Part shown: positions 38,477 to 50,085 of the stretch, one piece after another | How positions within the stretch are numbered: position 1 is the first letter of the stretch | Layout: every line of letters starts with the position of its first letter | Source: Ichthyophonus hoferi | Taxonomy: Eukaryota; Opisthokonta; Ichthyosporea; Ichthyophonida; Ichthyophonidae | Reading direction: 5' to 3' | DNA: 64,000 nucleotides | NCBI GenBank assembly: GCA_002751075.1 | Contig: NAOQ01000015.1 | Span: 227,733 to 291,732 of the forward strand | Position numbers and translations under genes: made by a program | Notes under the pieces: model-generated | The model's input: the letters and a program-made list of their open reading frames with translations, nothing else | Told to the model about the DNA's origin: nothing | The model's database searches: none

Positions 38477-40969
38477 AATATATTACCATATTCTATTTAA
38501 AAAGACCCAAGCTTCTCCGTTAATACATTCCAACAAATATATCTTCCGTGGCTATTAAATAATGCAATAAGAAAAAAAAATTATACAATTAACATAATTT
38601 TTTTAAAATATATATTCTTATCACCTTTTTTTTTTCTTTTTTATGGTACAATTAGCATTTCCAAATGTCTAATGTAGGATATAAAATTCCTTCTCTGGGT
38701 CACATGCATCTTTACAAACTAGTTTAAAATTCTGTTATAAAGATGTAGCTATTGGTCCGCGGTCTATCCAGTAGAGGAATGTCAAACTTAATATAAACAG
38801 CATTTTGTAATTGGAGAACGGGATTACAAGTGATATAATCCAGAAGGTAGGAGAAGATGGACGCATTTTGGAGAGATTTGCACAAAATTTTCGGAATCGG
38901 GCTAAAAATACTTGGCTATAAAAATTTGTCGTTGGGACTCCAATAAAAAGAATTTAAACATGTTTGTGGTTGAACATGTCAGTTTTGCACATGCCCCTAT
39001 TCTAAAAACCATAAGGAAACGCTAAACAAAAGCCACATCTTATCTAACTTTAGGACTAGTCGCGGAGCCTTCAGATTTCTCACACAAGATGTTTTCAATT
39101 AGGTATATACAAGGGCATAAATTATCGGAAAATCATTGCAATTGTCAGTTAAGTCTACTTATTTAAAGACTTGAATTAAACAGTCTTAAGCATATGAGCA
39201 GGTACAATTGAATACATACACAATCATCACCTCGCCTAATTTAGCAACTTATTTACTCAATAAAGATATTTTGTTGCTCCAAGAATGTTCAGGAATTCAA
39301 AGCTTGGGGAAACGTGCTGAAATATATGGGGGACCAGTGTAAGTGATCTACGATTACCATTCATGATTATAACCTGCAGCCAATTATAACATTGCATATC
39401 TCATCGTCTAAGAATTGCTAAATACTACTAAACTGTGATATCCCCAAAAATGAGTTCGTTATATGATATACGTCATATCCTATCATAATTTCAGTTTTGT
39501 CAAAGTACTATCTGAATTCCAATCTATATATATAAATTGAAAGTATCGTTTTGTTAATATTGTATCTGCGTTGAGTTTAGTATTATTATTATTATTTAAG
39601 AAATAACCCAATGGTGCGTATAAGTACGGACCTATCAAACGTTGAAAAGCCATTCTGGTTAGATCCTCTTAATTCTGAGTAGGTATTTTTCGCTAGACCT
39701 ATTTCTCTAAGAGGGAACAACTAATTGGCACACTCGGGTAATGTTTCGCCAGATTCATTGATTTATTTGACTTTCTAAACCAACCCCAGTATCCCTGTAT
39801 TGTCCCGTGAGATTGAACAGTTGTTGGTTTGATGGTTGATATTAAATCATGCCAAATGTTAGGTTAAGCACCTTAGTGTAGGTGCAGCGGACATGTATTA
39901 TTTTTTGGCCAACTGCTGGACTGAATCTTCGTACGTTGTTATTTTCTTGTGGAAATTATTTTATTTTATTTCATGTATATCCAAACTTTCCCATATTATT
40001 GTATATCAGTAATATGAGAAAAACCTTAACAGAAATTTACAAACATATGCATTTCTTAATGCATTTGCGGGGGTTTACCGATATAAAGAGCTGAAAGTGC
40101 GCCCTAACATCGAGAAGTTGTTTACTGATATTCAAAGCCGGTTTCTGTATCGGGTCATCTGAACCTTGATTACTACATTAGGCTCGGTTTTGGCTTTATC
40201 GTCCCATTTTGGGTCGTAGGCTCGGGTTTGACTTTATCGTCCCATTTTAGGTCGTACTTGTCATGTTCTGTGTCTATCACGAGTACAACGAGCTCGTACT
40301 AGTTCCTTTTCCCAAAGGAAATATTCCAAGGTATTTCTATCTATAAATGTAATGATGTCATCTTGAACGCTTATATTAATGCTGTCGGTATATCAATATT
40401 AGATTGACGCCATTAATAATTCGAGTCGTTGTAAAAATATAGAAACAGCAATAAAAATGGATGCTCCCTCATCTTCTATACTTTTCATTCACTTGATGTT
40501 TAGTTACATGATCTATATTATTGTAGATCCCCGATTTGCTATAATTACCCTTAGGATCGTTAATTTAAATTTAGACAAGGTGGAACATTCTCGTATATAA
40601 CTAGATGTTTGTAAATTACTAAAAGTTGGAGAGTATCACTAATTTTTAACTACATATTTATATAACTATCGCTTAAGTAATTGTGTATATCTGAATTAAA
40701 TGTAATAAAGCCAGAGCAATATCTGCGGTCAACCAAGGACACCAATCACAACAATCCTGCATGACGTTCTTATCATTATTTTTCCTGATGATATTCAATA
40801 TCGTACGACCGCTTATGTATAAATGGGAAACAAAACTAGGAAGTGCACCTTAGCTATATATCAGTCAAGGTATATTAAACTACACGGTTTGTAATTATAT
40901 TTTAAACTTATATAACTGGAATTTCTTTATTAATATAAAACATAAGTTATAATTGCCTCTAGAGTCTGG
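38477..40969. other. Intergenic AT-rich region
   Basis: No recognised gene. It contains a 38-bp tandem duplication at 40181-40256 and a 23-codon frame at 39611-39682 (MVRISTDLSNVEKPFWLDP). Everything else is AT-rich without signal. Confidence 0.45.
40181..40256. repeat. 38-bp tandem duplication
   Basis: Two adjacent copies, 40181-40218 and 40219-40256, sharing TTTATCGTCCCATTTT and GGTCGTA and differing at about three positions. GC is higher than in the flanks. Function unknown. Confidence 0.85.
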
Positions 40970-41218
40970 ATGCTTAGCAGTGAATGCTCCCCACATTCTA
41001 AGAAAGCAAGACTAAAATCAACGTGCACGTGCATTAAAACAAAAATGAAAAGTGGCTTTGATTATACGTCACTATTCGGGTTTAGTATTTCGGACCAGGG
41101 TGACCCGGCCTGGATGGACCGATTTGGGAAAATTCTTACAGGTAACTCCCATAAAAATGGCATGGCTTTCGGCATTTTCTCATCCAAATCCTCGGAAATG
41201 TTAAAATTCTTAAGCTAA
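40970..41218 (+). CDS. Uncharacterised 82-codon open frame
   Basis: Opens near 40970 (a TTG or the ATG a few codons later) and runs to 41218. It reads SGFDYTSLFGFSISDQGDP and WMDRFGKILTG and has higher GC than its flanks. An in-frame CTTACAG|GTAACT at about 41140 looks like both acceptor and donor. No family recognised. A long A run follows about 130 bases later. Confidence 0.25.
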   Translation: MLSSECSPHSKKARLKSTCTCIKTKMKSGFDYTSLFGFSISDQGDPAWMDRFGKILTGNSHKNGMAFGIFSSKSSEMLKFLS

Positions 41219-41350
41219 TCCAAAAATAATCAAATAGATTCCAGAAGGAAAAGATGAAAAAATGTGATAAAGACGTGATCGGGGGTTAGTTTGAACTCCG
41301 ACCTTATGCAATGCAGTGATCGACAATGCATAGCTAGGACAATAACTTAT

Positions 41351-41351
41351 G

Positions 41352-41405
<54 letters not shown>

Positions 41406-41770
41406 NNNNNNNNNNNNNNNNNNNNNNNNNNNNNNNNNNNNNNNNNNNNNNNNNNNNNNNNNNNNNNNNNNNNNNNNNNNNNNNNNNNNNNNNNNNNNNN
41501 NNNNNNNNNNNNNNNNNNNNNNNNNNNNNNNNNNNNNNNNNNNNNNNNNNNNNNNNNNNNNNNNNNNNNNNNNNNNNNNNNNNNNNNNNNNNNNNNNNNN
41601 NNNNNNNNNNNNNNNNNNNNNNNNNNNNNNNNNNNNNNNNNNNNNNNNNNNNNNNNNNNNNNNNNNNNNNNNNNNNNNNNNNNNNNNNNNNNNNNNNNNN
41701 NNNNNNNNNNNNNNNNNNNNNNNNNNNNNAAAAAAAAAAAAAAAAAAAAACAAAGAACAAAAAAAAAACA
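41351..41770. repeat. Poly(A) run around an assembly gap
   Basis: 55 A residues before and about 20 after a 324-base N run (41406-41729). It may be a long homopolymer or the poly(A) tail of a retroposed copy. The sequence left of it contains no clear LINE or SINE body. Confidence 0.6.
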
Positions 41771-42529
41771 GTAAATTATCCGTCGATGTGCATATATGCT
41801 ATAGATATATAATTATTAATAGATTTATGATCCTTTTTTTTTATAGAAATTATTGTTATGTTATATTTTATATGTTATGTTGTTGTCGTAGTAGCATTTG
41901 GAGATGCTTCGAAATGAGAATCTAACTAGAGCAACATTCGCAAAGCGACTTCGATTTTTAAAAGGCTAAGAATAGAAACAAGATACGTTAGCGAAGAATC
42001 TAGCAAATGATGTGATATACACGTGCCAATTAAACCGCAAACAAAAAGCAACGGTATGGTTAATATAAGAGGTCGCTAACGTACATGTTGCTTTAGTGGT
42101 TATTCACTTAAGCAATTATATATCATAGGTGCAGCGCAGCACAACTATAATCCACGTGGCTTTTAATACGGTTAGTTCATTGGCACTTGGAGCGAGTCCA
42201 GATTATTGAGATCGGTCGACCTGGTTTAATCGGGTTTAGAAAGATAAAATGTAGTAGGGAACGTTTAGGGGATTACCAATGCTTTTTATTTTCCATACTT
42301 GGTGTCATTTTAAGATTGTCTATTGTTATTGTTGTTTGTCCAGGCATAGTAGATACTCAAATGCTCTTCCACCGTGTACCTAGAGAGATGTTATAATTTT
42401 AGATCAATTTATTAAAATAAAAGATAAGATCAATCTTTTAAGTAAGGTACATCAAAGATAAATATTGTTCAAGGTAACTTACATGTCAAACCTTAAAGCC
42501 ATCTTAGCCTAGGAAAGGCTCATGACATC

Positions 42530-43128
42530 TAATATGTTAGTTTTGTAGCGAACATATCTGATTGGTCTGTAGACGCGCACGGGTAGATGATCCGTTGCCC
42601 AGGGAATGCCATTTTGAGCTACAAAAACTAAAAATAGGTTGCTAATCGTGTGTTTGGCGGATGAGAATTGGGGTTTTAAGCAAAAACTGGAAAATAACAA
42701 CTTGATTCGATAATGCTGTTTGCAAAATCATTGTAGATCGCACAAATTAAGCGTTATTGCCTTTGCAAAAGGCGATCTAGTTAAACTATTTGCAAATCGG
42801 CCTTGAGCAACATTGAAGCGCTATTCTATCAAAACTTTGATTTGTCCCACAACCGATGTTAACATACCTCATTTTCTAAGTATGTTATATGTATATCGAG
42901 TAAAATAGAATAGGCTACATAGCATTCAAAGGACTTCTGCATACATCCTTGACTCGTTAATTGTAACATTATCCTAGTCGCTTTAGCCAAGATTCTTTGC
43001 AGGAGCTTGTATACTTTCAATGGCCTAGCAGGCCTCCGACTAGCTTGACAAGTGGCTACTTCAATGTACACATGTTGTAGGACTGAGTCTAGAGTAAGAT
43101 GTTGAAATCGACGTCGATCCGACTTCTG
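42530..43128 (-). CDS. Candidate two-exon gene fragment, unknown product
   Basis: Open minus-strand segment from an acceptor CACTCAG (edge about 43128) to a strong donor GAG|GTATGT near 42864, coding about 88 residues including RPLKVYKLLQRILAKATRIM and ending ITYLENE. In phase, a T-rich acceptor TTTTGTAG (near 42620) leads to a short final exon LKMAFPGQRIIYPC...LTY and stop near 42530. Splice sites, phase and raised GC agree; there is no start ATG and no known domain. A further open minus frame at 43394-43630 may belong to it but its phase does not obviously fit. Confidence 0.35.
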
Positions 43129-43630
43129 AGTGGTTATGACACCAAAACCTAATTAAGAAACAATTCCAAAATCCCCAAAATATTCGTGGCTGTTGGACAT
43201 GTCTTTGGGACAGCTGGTAGCCAGTTGGTCAAAGGCAATCGATAGTTTATAGCACTCTATGGATGCATGATTTTATAATTAATATTTATAATAATTGGCA
43301 CCTATATTTCAATTTAAAATCCGTGAACTCCTATGGATAGACGCGTGGCTTAAGGTGTGTAATGAAGGGTCGTTAAAAAAGGTAATGTGACTATCAGATA
43401 AGATAAGACCATTTACATGTTATAACCCCTGGGTATATCAGTGGATTGTAAGGTTTTTTAAACTGCACAGGTACATATGCATTTGAGAAATAAAAACCAG
43501 GTAAGCATGTGCGATCTATGAAAATGAGCTTTTTGTGCACAAATGCAAGATCGTATTCTTCTTTTTGCTTTACCTCAATATTAAAAATGCTACTACAATG
43601 ATTGCTTTGGCCCAAAAAATATTTAGTCAT

Positions 43631-45442
43631 AGGATTAGCAAAATGACGGCTCCATACTAAAATGTGTATTTTATACAGTTAAGAACTACAAACCAAGCAG
43701 CTCTATAAGCAAAGGCTTTCGTTCACAGTCTTCAACCATATTCTAATTTTAGTTTCTTTGTTATAACTGAAAGTACATCGATTACTGGGTTAAGAAAAAC
43801 GAACCAAATATGGAATCTATTGTTACAGGATTGCTAAACTAATATGTTAAAGTGATTTTAGTACTCGATCTTAATATCCAATAGATGAGACTATCTTATG
43901 TTGAAACTTCAACTGACACCATGGATGTCAAGAAAAGGGTTGTCTGAGAAACACCTAATCAGGGAATTTAACAAATAAACCTTTGCCACTCTTCATTATA
44001 TTAGCATAAAAATTAAATGTGAGATGCATTAAAGGTTAATGTCTAAACTATCTTTTCGCATAGCAATTGTTGATGACGGAGAATATTGCTATTCTCACGC
44101 TTTGCTAGTTAGTCCTATATGGGCGAAAACGTCAATGACTGATATAATATAACAGATCCAAACCATTTCAAGGTTTCGAAAACACTATTTATTTCCGTGT
44201 CCATGTACAGACTAGTTTTATATGCGCCAGTTGTGTATTTACGTACTTACGACACTAGTTTAGATTCTTCCACCCTAACTACAATAGCCTTCCCAGTACG
44301 TCGGCTGAGTACCTTGCAATCGTTAGCCTGGGTGATTGGCAGAATTGCGTGTTAAGGATTGCCAGGCTTGGTCACTTGTCTAATAATATATCCAATGCCT
44401 AGATTTCTACGTTTTTAGAAATTCTATCTCAACTGCTGTTTTTATTTTTTTTGAGGGGTAAAATTCCAGGCTTCGGTTTTTTGTTATTATCAAAAAACAC
44501 TTTCAATAATTATCAATTGGATTCTCGTAAGACCTATAATTGGAAACAATATGAATTGGTGGGATTGATTACTTTGAAATCCATTCCTGTAATTTATGAT
44601 TAATGGCGTTGAATGGCTTTTTCCGCATTCTCTTGTCTTCTGTTTGCTACTTTTACCCAATGAGGAATCAATGCAATTATTTATGTATGGCAATAACCTT
44701 CCACCACTAACAAGGAATAAACATCTTCACATCACATGCTGGTAGAGTGTTAAGGTGGCATAATCGGTGATCATTGGTGAGTTTGTGCCAATGAAATCGC
44801 TTTTAAAGTTTTCATACTTCAAAGGGCAATAGTTCGTGGAAGCTTTTTTACTTCATTAGAAAAGGTCTTAATAATCCTACTGGTTTATTGCTTCTTGCTC
44901 TAATTCTAGCCATACACTGATTAGATAAGCTACGGCGTGCGTGGGCCAGAGGCAATTGGCTTTACATGATTGGTCTTAGTGGGTGAACGCGATGATTGAA
45001 CAAGATTCAATAATACCACCCGTTTGATAGGAGGTTAGTTTTGCTAGCACATAAGCACTCTGTTTTTTATTGATTTATGTACTTAACTCTCTTGAAGACT
45101 ATTTTTACTAGGTCAATGATAGCATACTGCTGTTTAAGCCACTGGATTACTGAGCACTAGACTAAAAATATTTTTGAATGGCTACATAGTTAGGGATAAA
45201 CCTTCGATGTTGCTACTGGCCGATTCTTATCTTTGCTTTTATAGTTTCTTAGCTATCAAATATATCTTTAATATAGGCTATTTTAAATTTTACTTGGAAT
45301 ATAGGGGGGCTGCAATAATAGCCCCTATAGGGGAGTGATAAGGTGGACTTTAATAGTATGATGTGTTTATTGGAGCTTCTTTAGTACGACTTGGGGTTGT
45401 ATCTTTTGTTTTAAGATTAACTTCTTGGATTGGTTGGATTAG
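43631..45442. other. Intergenic AT-rich region
   Basis: No recognised gene. At 44929-44982 an open stretch LRRAWARGNWLYMIGLSG ends at a donor-like GG|GTGAAC but does not phase with the exon at 45443. Frame 44490-44693 (-) shows no family signal. Confidence 0.4.
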
Positions 45443-45706
45443 TCTACCAGATCGGTCATCATCATCTTAAATGTAGCCGCGATGCTGATGATTGGCATCT
45501 TGAATCTGGTTGGCGTCTGCTCAGTTTGCAAGGAACCAGGTACGTATAGGGTCACATCGTATGTTTTAAATTAATTTGCAAAAATTTATTCAATTGCCTG
45601 TACAATATTTCTTGTTTTTTTTTTTAGATTTACCTTTGCCCGCAGCAGAAATTGCATGCCAGGAAAAGGACAACCTAATTATTTATCCTACACCAACCAA
45701 TATTGA
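45443..45706 (+). CDS. Two-exon 3' end of an uncharacterised gene
   Basis: Exon 45443-45539 (after GGATTAG) codes YQIGHHHLKCSRDADDW and LESGWRLLSLQGT and ends at CCAG|GTACGT. The 88-base intron ends in a textbook polypyrimidine tract (T12 AG), and exon 45628-45706 continues in phase with RFTFARSRNCMPGKGQPNY to a TGA. Donor, acceptor, phase and GC all agree, so it is probably a real transcribed gene. Upstream exons are not identified and I recognise no family. Confidence 0.45.
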
Positions 45707-46656
45707 ATGTTTATCTTGCCGCATATACATCATTTATTGACTTATAAAATGGCTTATATCTATTTATTCCTTTAAATTGGTGTTCTTTTTTTCGTAATAA
45801 GAGTAAGTAATTCCTAAAGACCTTCGTAACACTTTTTGTCAACCCCCTTTTTTTATAAACTCTTTCACGAATTTTTTGTTTTTTGTGCATTTCAGCATAG
45901 GTTGCATGAAATGTAATTAATCTATTTTTGAAATGGTCCAGTTATTAATATAAAGGTGTATGTTCAAATTCCATATATGAAGTGTGATTGTTATTACAAT
46001 CCAATATATAAAAATAGTGTTAAGAGTATTGAAATCATAAATATTTTTGTTATATTATATTATATAATGCAACCTAATGCAAAAGAGATTATGCCTCAGC
46101 ACCTTTCATGCTAGGTCGTGTCGGTTATCCCTAAATGTTCTTTAGTATTTCTGTCAGAGTGATGTCAAAGTTGTCTTTGTAGATTTCGAAGAACTTGAGC
46201 TTGTTTTCCCCTCTACACTAGAACCACGTGACTATTGACATGTTTGCACTTGGTTCTACTAAACATGTTGGGTTTTTAAAAATTGAGTTTATTCAAGCGT
46301 GTTGTTTCTTCCTTTATAGGCCCAACAAAGATGCTCTGGTATTAAAAGAGTCAAACAATTAAATCTAAAATATTTGTTTCATTAGATATAAAAGGATACT
46401 GCTTGATAGAGCTAAAGCTGGTTGACAAATAGTAATAGAACTCAAATTTATCCTTGAGCCTGACCACAGGGAGTATCTGGCCGGTAGGGTGCTTTGAGCC
46501 ACCCCCTTGCAGTTAAGATAATCTCACCAAGATTGCTCAAACGAATGTATGTAACCGGAAAAGAACTTCATCTCAATAATGATATAGGAGACATTGCTAA
46601 CATAATCACTAATAAGTTCCCCTTATGGCCCCGCAATGCTCTGAGTCATAATTATA

Positions 46657-47673
46657 CAGGAGTTCCCGGAAAGAATTTGACAAATCCCAAAATGAACGGA
46701 TAAATCCCAAACAACAATTCGGCAAATCATTGCATGTTTTTAATTGCATAATGTTTCTCAATTTTAAATTGAGTTGTCAATTTCTAGTATGTAAGCAGTT
46801 ACAACAAAGAGGCAGCCATATAAAGAGAAATTCTAAGAAGGATATGTTAGTATTGGATTATCAGGATAAAAATAAGACAAGTATATTTACGTACAGCTAG
46901 ACATTATGGATATGCGATGCCATATGAAGACGCCATAGCATTTGTTGATCCATCAAGAAGATGGAATATATATCTATGTATAGTCTTCTTTCTCTCTGGC
47001 CTCATTTATAACAAGATGCTCGACGGTGCATTTAATACAGGACACTTTCTAAAATTCTTACATGGGGCAATCGGAAACAATTACCTATATCCGGGTACAG
47101 TCTTAGTGATAGACAATGTAAAGTTTCATAATTCTCGGGAAGTTAAAATTTTGTTCATGGCCAATTCCATTACGCTACTGTATTTTCCAGCATACTCACC
47201 AGAACTGATTCCAATTGAAAACGTGTTCGGATTTTTACATAAAAGTAACATTCATACCTATAGGCCAATTGCTAATAGAAGGGAGACATTGAAAATTTAC
47301 ATCCAAAGGACCCTTAATGATTTCAACTCACGCTTAATTATAACATTTTCAAATTTATCTAACAGAATGTGGGGTAAAGTGAATGAAGGTTTACATGGGA
47401 CCTTACACGAATAAAGGATTTTCCAACTATTTTTTTCTTCTTGATTCGCAATTTTTGTCCAAAAATTATAAGAAATGAATGTAAAAAATACTATTCCTCT
47501 AGTAAAAATAGAAAAAAAGTAGATTTCTTTCCATTTCCTCTTTATTATTCTATTTCATTTTTGTTTTACGTATTCCATATTCAAAAAACCCACTTATGTA
47601 GGGATCTATCGCTCAATTTTGGAATTTGTCGAATTATTTCTGGGATCTGTCAAATTATTTCCAGGAGCCCCTG
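46657..47673 (+). mobile_element. Tc1/mariner-IS630 DNA transposon, internally deleted
   Basis: 1,017 bases flanked by TA (46655-46656 and 47674-47675). Terminal inverted repeats of about 57 bp start CAGGAGTTCCCGGAAAGAAT on the left and CAGGGGCTCCTGGAAATAAT on the right, read inward. Inside the ends a motif like AATTTGACAAATCCCA recurs two or three times per end, probably transposase binding sites. Only the C-terminal half of the transposase remains, so it is not autonomous. Confidence 0.9.
46917..47414 (+). pseudogene. Tc1/mariner-like transposase, C-terminal half
   Basis: 165 codons with the DDE signature of the Tc1/mariner-IS630 superfamily: LVIDNVKFHN (second catalytic Asp, residue 66 of this frame) and PAYSPELIPIENVFGFL (third acidic residue E101; family PPYSPDLNPIExxW). 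The frame opens at the level of the strand after the first catalytic Asp. Only about 200 bases separate it from the left inverted repeat, so the helix-turn-helix domain and first Asp are deleted, not hidden. The remaining frame has no stops, so the deletion or insertion is fairly recent. Confidence 0.85.
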
Positions 47674-47675
47674 TA

Positions 47676-48730
47676 AATACAAACATTCTTCTTTCTCTTC
47701 CGGGAATTCCTCATTTTTTGATCAGAAACGTGAGAGACCCCAATCTAACAAACACTTTCGATCATGGATCTTATGATGCAATCGAGAATCCTAGTGAGTA
47801 ATGCGATCGCGATTCGCCAATCAGAAGTAATGATCTCAACATATCCTCACTTAAATATACTTTCTGAAGGCCCAATTTCTTGGTTGATCAAAATAGTTGC
47901 CATAAATAACACCTATAGTTAATTGGAATAATGTTTAATAAAAGTAGCACTTGCTGTAACAAACTGGGTTTCTACCATTGTGGTTACAAACCAGTAACCA
48001 TACAAATTGCGTCCTCATACGAATCCTAGATCAATTCTAGCTTAATCCAGAGTATTATAAACATTATATGAACGTGCTATTATGATGAATAAGTCTATCA
48101 GGAAAGCAATCACATAAAACTGACGTAAATAGGAAGACAAAAATCTCTGGTATTGCCAAAAACAAGTAGTCAGCCGAGAAGAAGAGCAAAAACTCGGAGT
48201 TGATTATTAAGCACTTCATAAATGACTCGGGATAGATCTGCCAGCAGTTATGGAAAACAAATTCAAGGCTTCAAGGCCTCTGGTAACTAAGTATCAGAAT
48301 ATAGCGTTATTGATAAATTATTTTTGGGAAATACACATATAGATATAAGGCATGTATTATATACATATATGCGATAATGCATAATGGCATGAGTAGCAGT
48401 AGATCTGATCTATGCTGTTATATTCCCAAACTTCATTATCTGGAAGAAAACATCTATACAGGACTAGATAATAATCACAACAGTCTATAAAAACCATTGG
48501 GTATCATTGATATTAATTTATAAAGTGTAATGTTGTGGAAAAAGCAGCCAACAAGAAAGTTAAAGTAGGTGGGAAAATAAGGGAATCTATACCATTAGTA
48601 AGAACAATCGTTCAACTGAGATCAAAGAAGAAAAACTCGGAATCAATTTGTTAGAGTACTCTAAAGAGGACTTAATAAATTCTAAGCATGAGCATTATAT
48701 ATTCCTGTTTTGTACAAAAGACCTGGACTA
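47676..48730. other. AT-rich region with a diverged repeat pair
   Basis: No recognised gene. About 48175-48235 and 48625-48690 share the words AAAAACTCGG and CGAGTTTTT on opposite strands in a similar context, and both read as hydrophobic minus-strand peptides (NSEFLLFF). They may be remains of a duplicated or repetitive sequence. Confidence 0.35.
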
Positions 48731-48735
48731 ATTAG

Positions 48736-49157
48736 TGCTAAAATAAAAGTATTATTTAATTTAAATATTCCTTTATATAGCTATAATCATATAATATTAT
48801 TAGCAATTGCTATCACATATGCTCTGTAGCCTGGGAAAATAGTTGGTGCAATCTATTGGAGTTAACTGCCAATCCAAGATGATCGATTAAAATTGAACCA
48901 GCCAATGGAAGAGGTCCGGGAAATATAATGAGCCATTTCAGATATGTTACACAGTCCAGGTAACACATTGCTTAGGCATACTACTGTCCAAGACAAGTCC
49001 TGCTGACCAATTTAATAATAATACATACGTTTTAGTATATCTATACTCTATATTTATGCAAAGAAACACTTTAAAGCTTCCATTAATTTGGTGTTTTATC
49101 TCCTTTTAAACCAATATAGGTCACAGGAACACACGTCTCTACTTATTATTCCCAACA
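48736..49157 (-). repeat. Solo LTR, family B, with 5-bp target duplication
   Basis: 422 bases in reverse orientation. Minus-strand start TGTTGGGAATAATAAGTAG; plus-strand left end TGCTAAAATAAAAG. ATTAG occurs immediately on both sides (48731-48735 and 49158-49162), a 5-bp target-site duplication. No internal sequence adjoins, so it formed by LTR-LTR recombination. It is the cleanest copy for defining the family B ends. Confidence 0.9.
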
Positions 49158-49162
49158 ATTAG

Positions 49163-49914
49163 CCAGGCTTCAAGATAGCAGTTTCTAAGCTGTGACCCTT
49201 TTGGTTCATGGACACTCGAATCTGACAGTTGATCACTGGAAAGAACACCATATTAAAAGGAAATAAAGTTAAATAAAGTATTAAGTTGTAAGCATTTGTT
49301 CTGGAGAATGTAACTCACATTTTAATTAACACATGCCATTATGTTGTGCGATAAATCCCTCCTATAATTTAATATACATAAATAGATTGCATTATTTTGC
49401 TTGGCAAGTCGTCTTTACTTGTTATATAGTACTAGGAAGAAAAAAAATAACAAATAGAGGAAGCTTAGGAGTCCTTTAATGACATGGACTTTTTTAATTA
49501 TTTATTCAAGCAATAGTAGTATGCCAGAGTTATTGTCAAAAGCTAATTAGTTGTCTTGAGCGTTCATGCAACCAATAATATTTTTACCCAATGTTACGGT
49601 TCTTAGTCTTGTTTTCAATGCATTTTATTACTCTAAACACTTATGCAGCCGTTAGTATTTGAACAATACTTTACTTTTAGTTCGTATTGAAGCGTTCATG
49701 CAACTAATAATATCTTTACAAGATGCTATGGTTCTTAGTCCGGTCCTCAATACATTTTACTGTTCTAAGCAATTATGCAACCAATAGTATTTGCACAATG
49801 CTTATATTCTTAGTTCGTATTGAAGATGCTCTTAAGAAAGTACCTATTTTGATTGGAGTACATTTCTAGGTGGTCTCCTTGAGGTAATTAATGTGTTCTA
49901 CGCGTGCTTTCTGG
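49163..49914. other. AT-rich region with short internal repeats
   Basis: No gene. Phrases like GCGTTCATGCAACTAATAAT and GTTCTTAGTC recur about three times between 49560 and 49815, a diverged tandem repeat of about 115 bp. Confidence 0.5.
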
Positions 49915-50085
49915 ACTTGAGTTTACTGCAATTGCTTCTTGATTGGTGAAACTGTAGCTGATCCAGTGTCGATCGAAAGAGAATATGTATCCGGATTGGC
50001 GAATCTGCAGGTCGAATCGAATGTGACGTTATGTTTATGTTTGTGGAGAGATCCTATCATATCGATTTTATTATTAGGAGTTCCA
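49915..50085 (-). pseudogene. Decayed copy of the 33-kb exon
   Basis: Reverse complement of 33080-33237 with clear similarity: GGATCTCTCC, TTCGATCGACAC and ACCAATCAAGA words are kept, with peptide NPDTYSLSIDT. The intron edge before the exon (AATAATAAAATCGAT) is also shared, so this is a DNA-level copy, not a retrocopy of spliced mRNA. The frame ends early relative to the 33-kb exon. Confidence 0.6.

Noticed and set aside
41270-41345. tRNA-Ala-like sequence on the minus strand
   Set aside because: TTGCATAA and GAGTTCAAACT resemble anticodon loop and B box, but the T stem and acceptor stem do not pair.
41334-41812. Poly-Lys and poly-Phe frames through the second gap
   Set aside because: Created by the A run and N bases; not coding.
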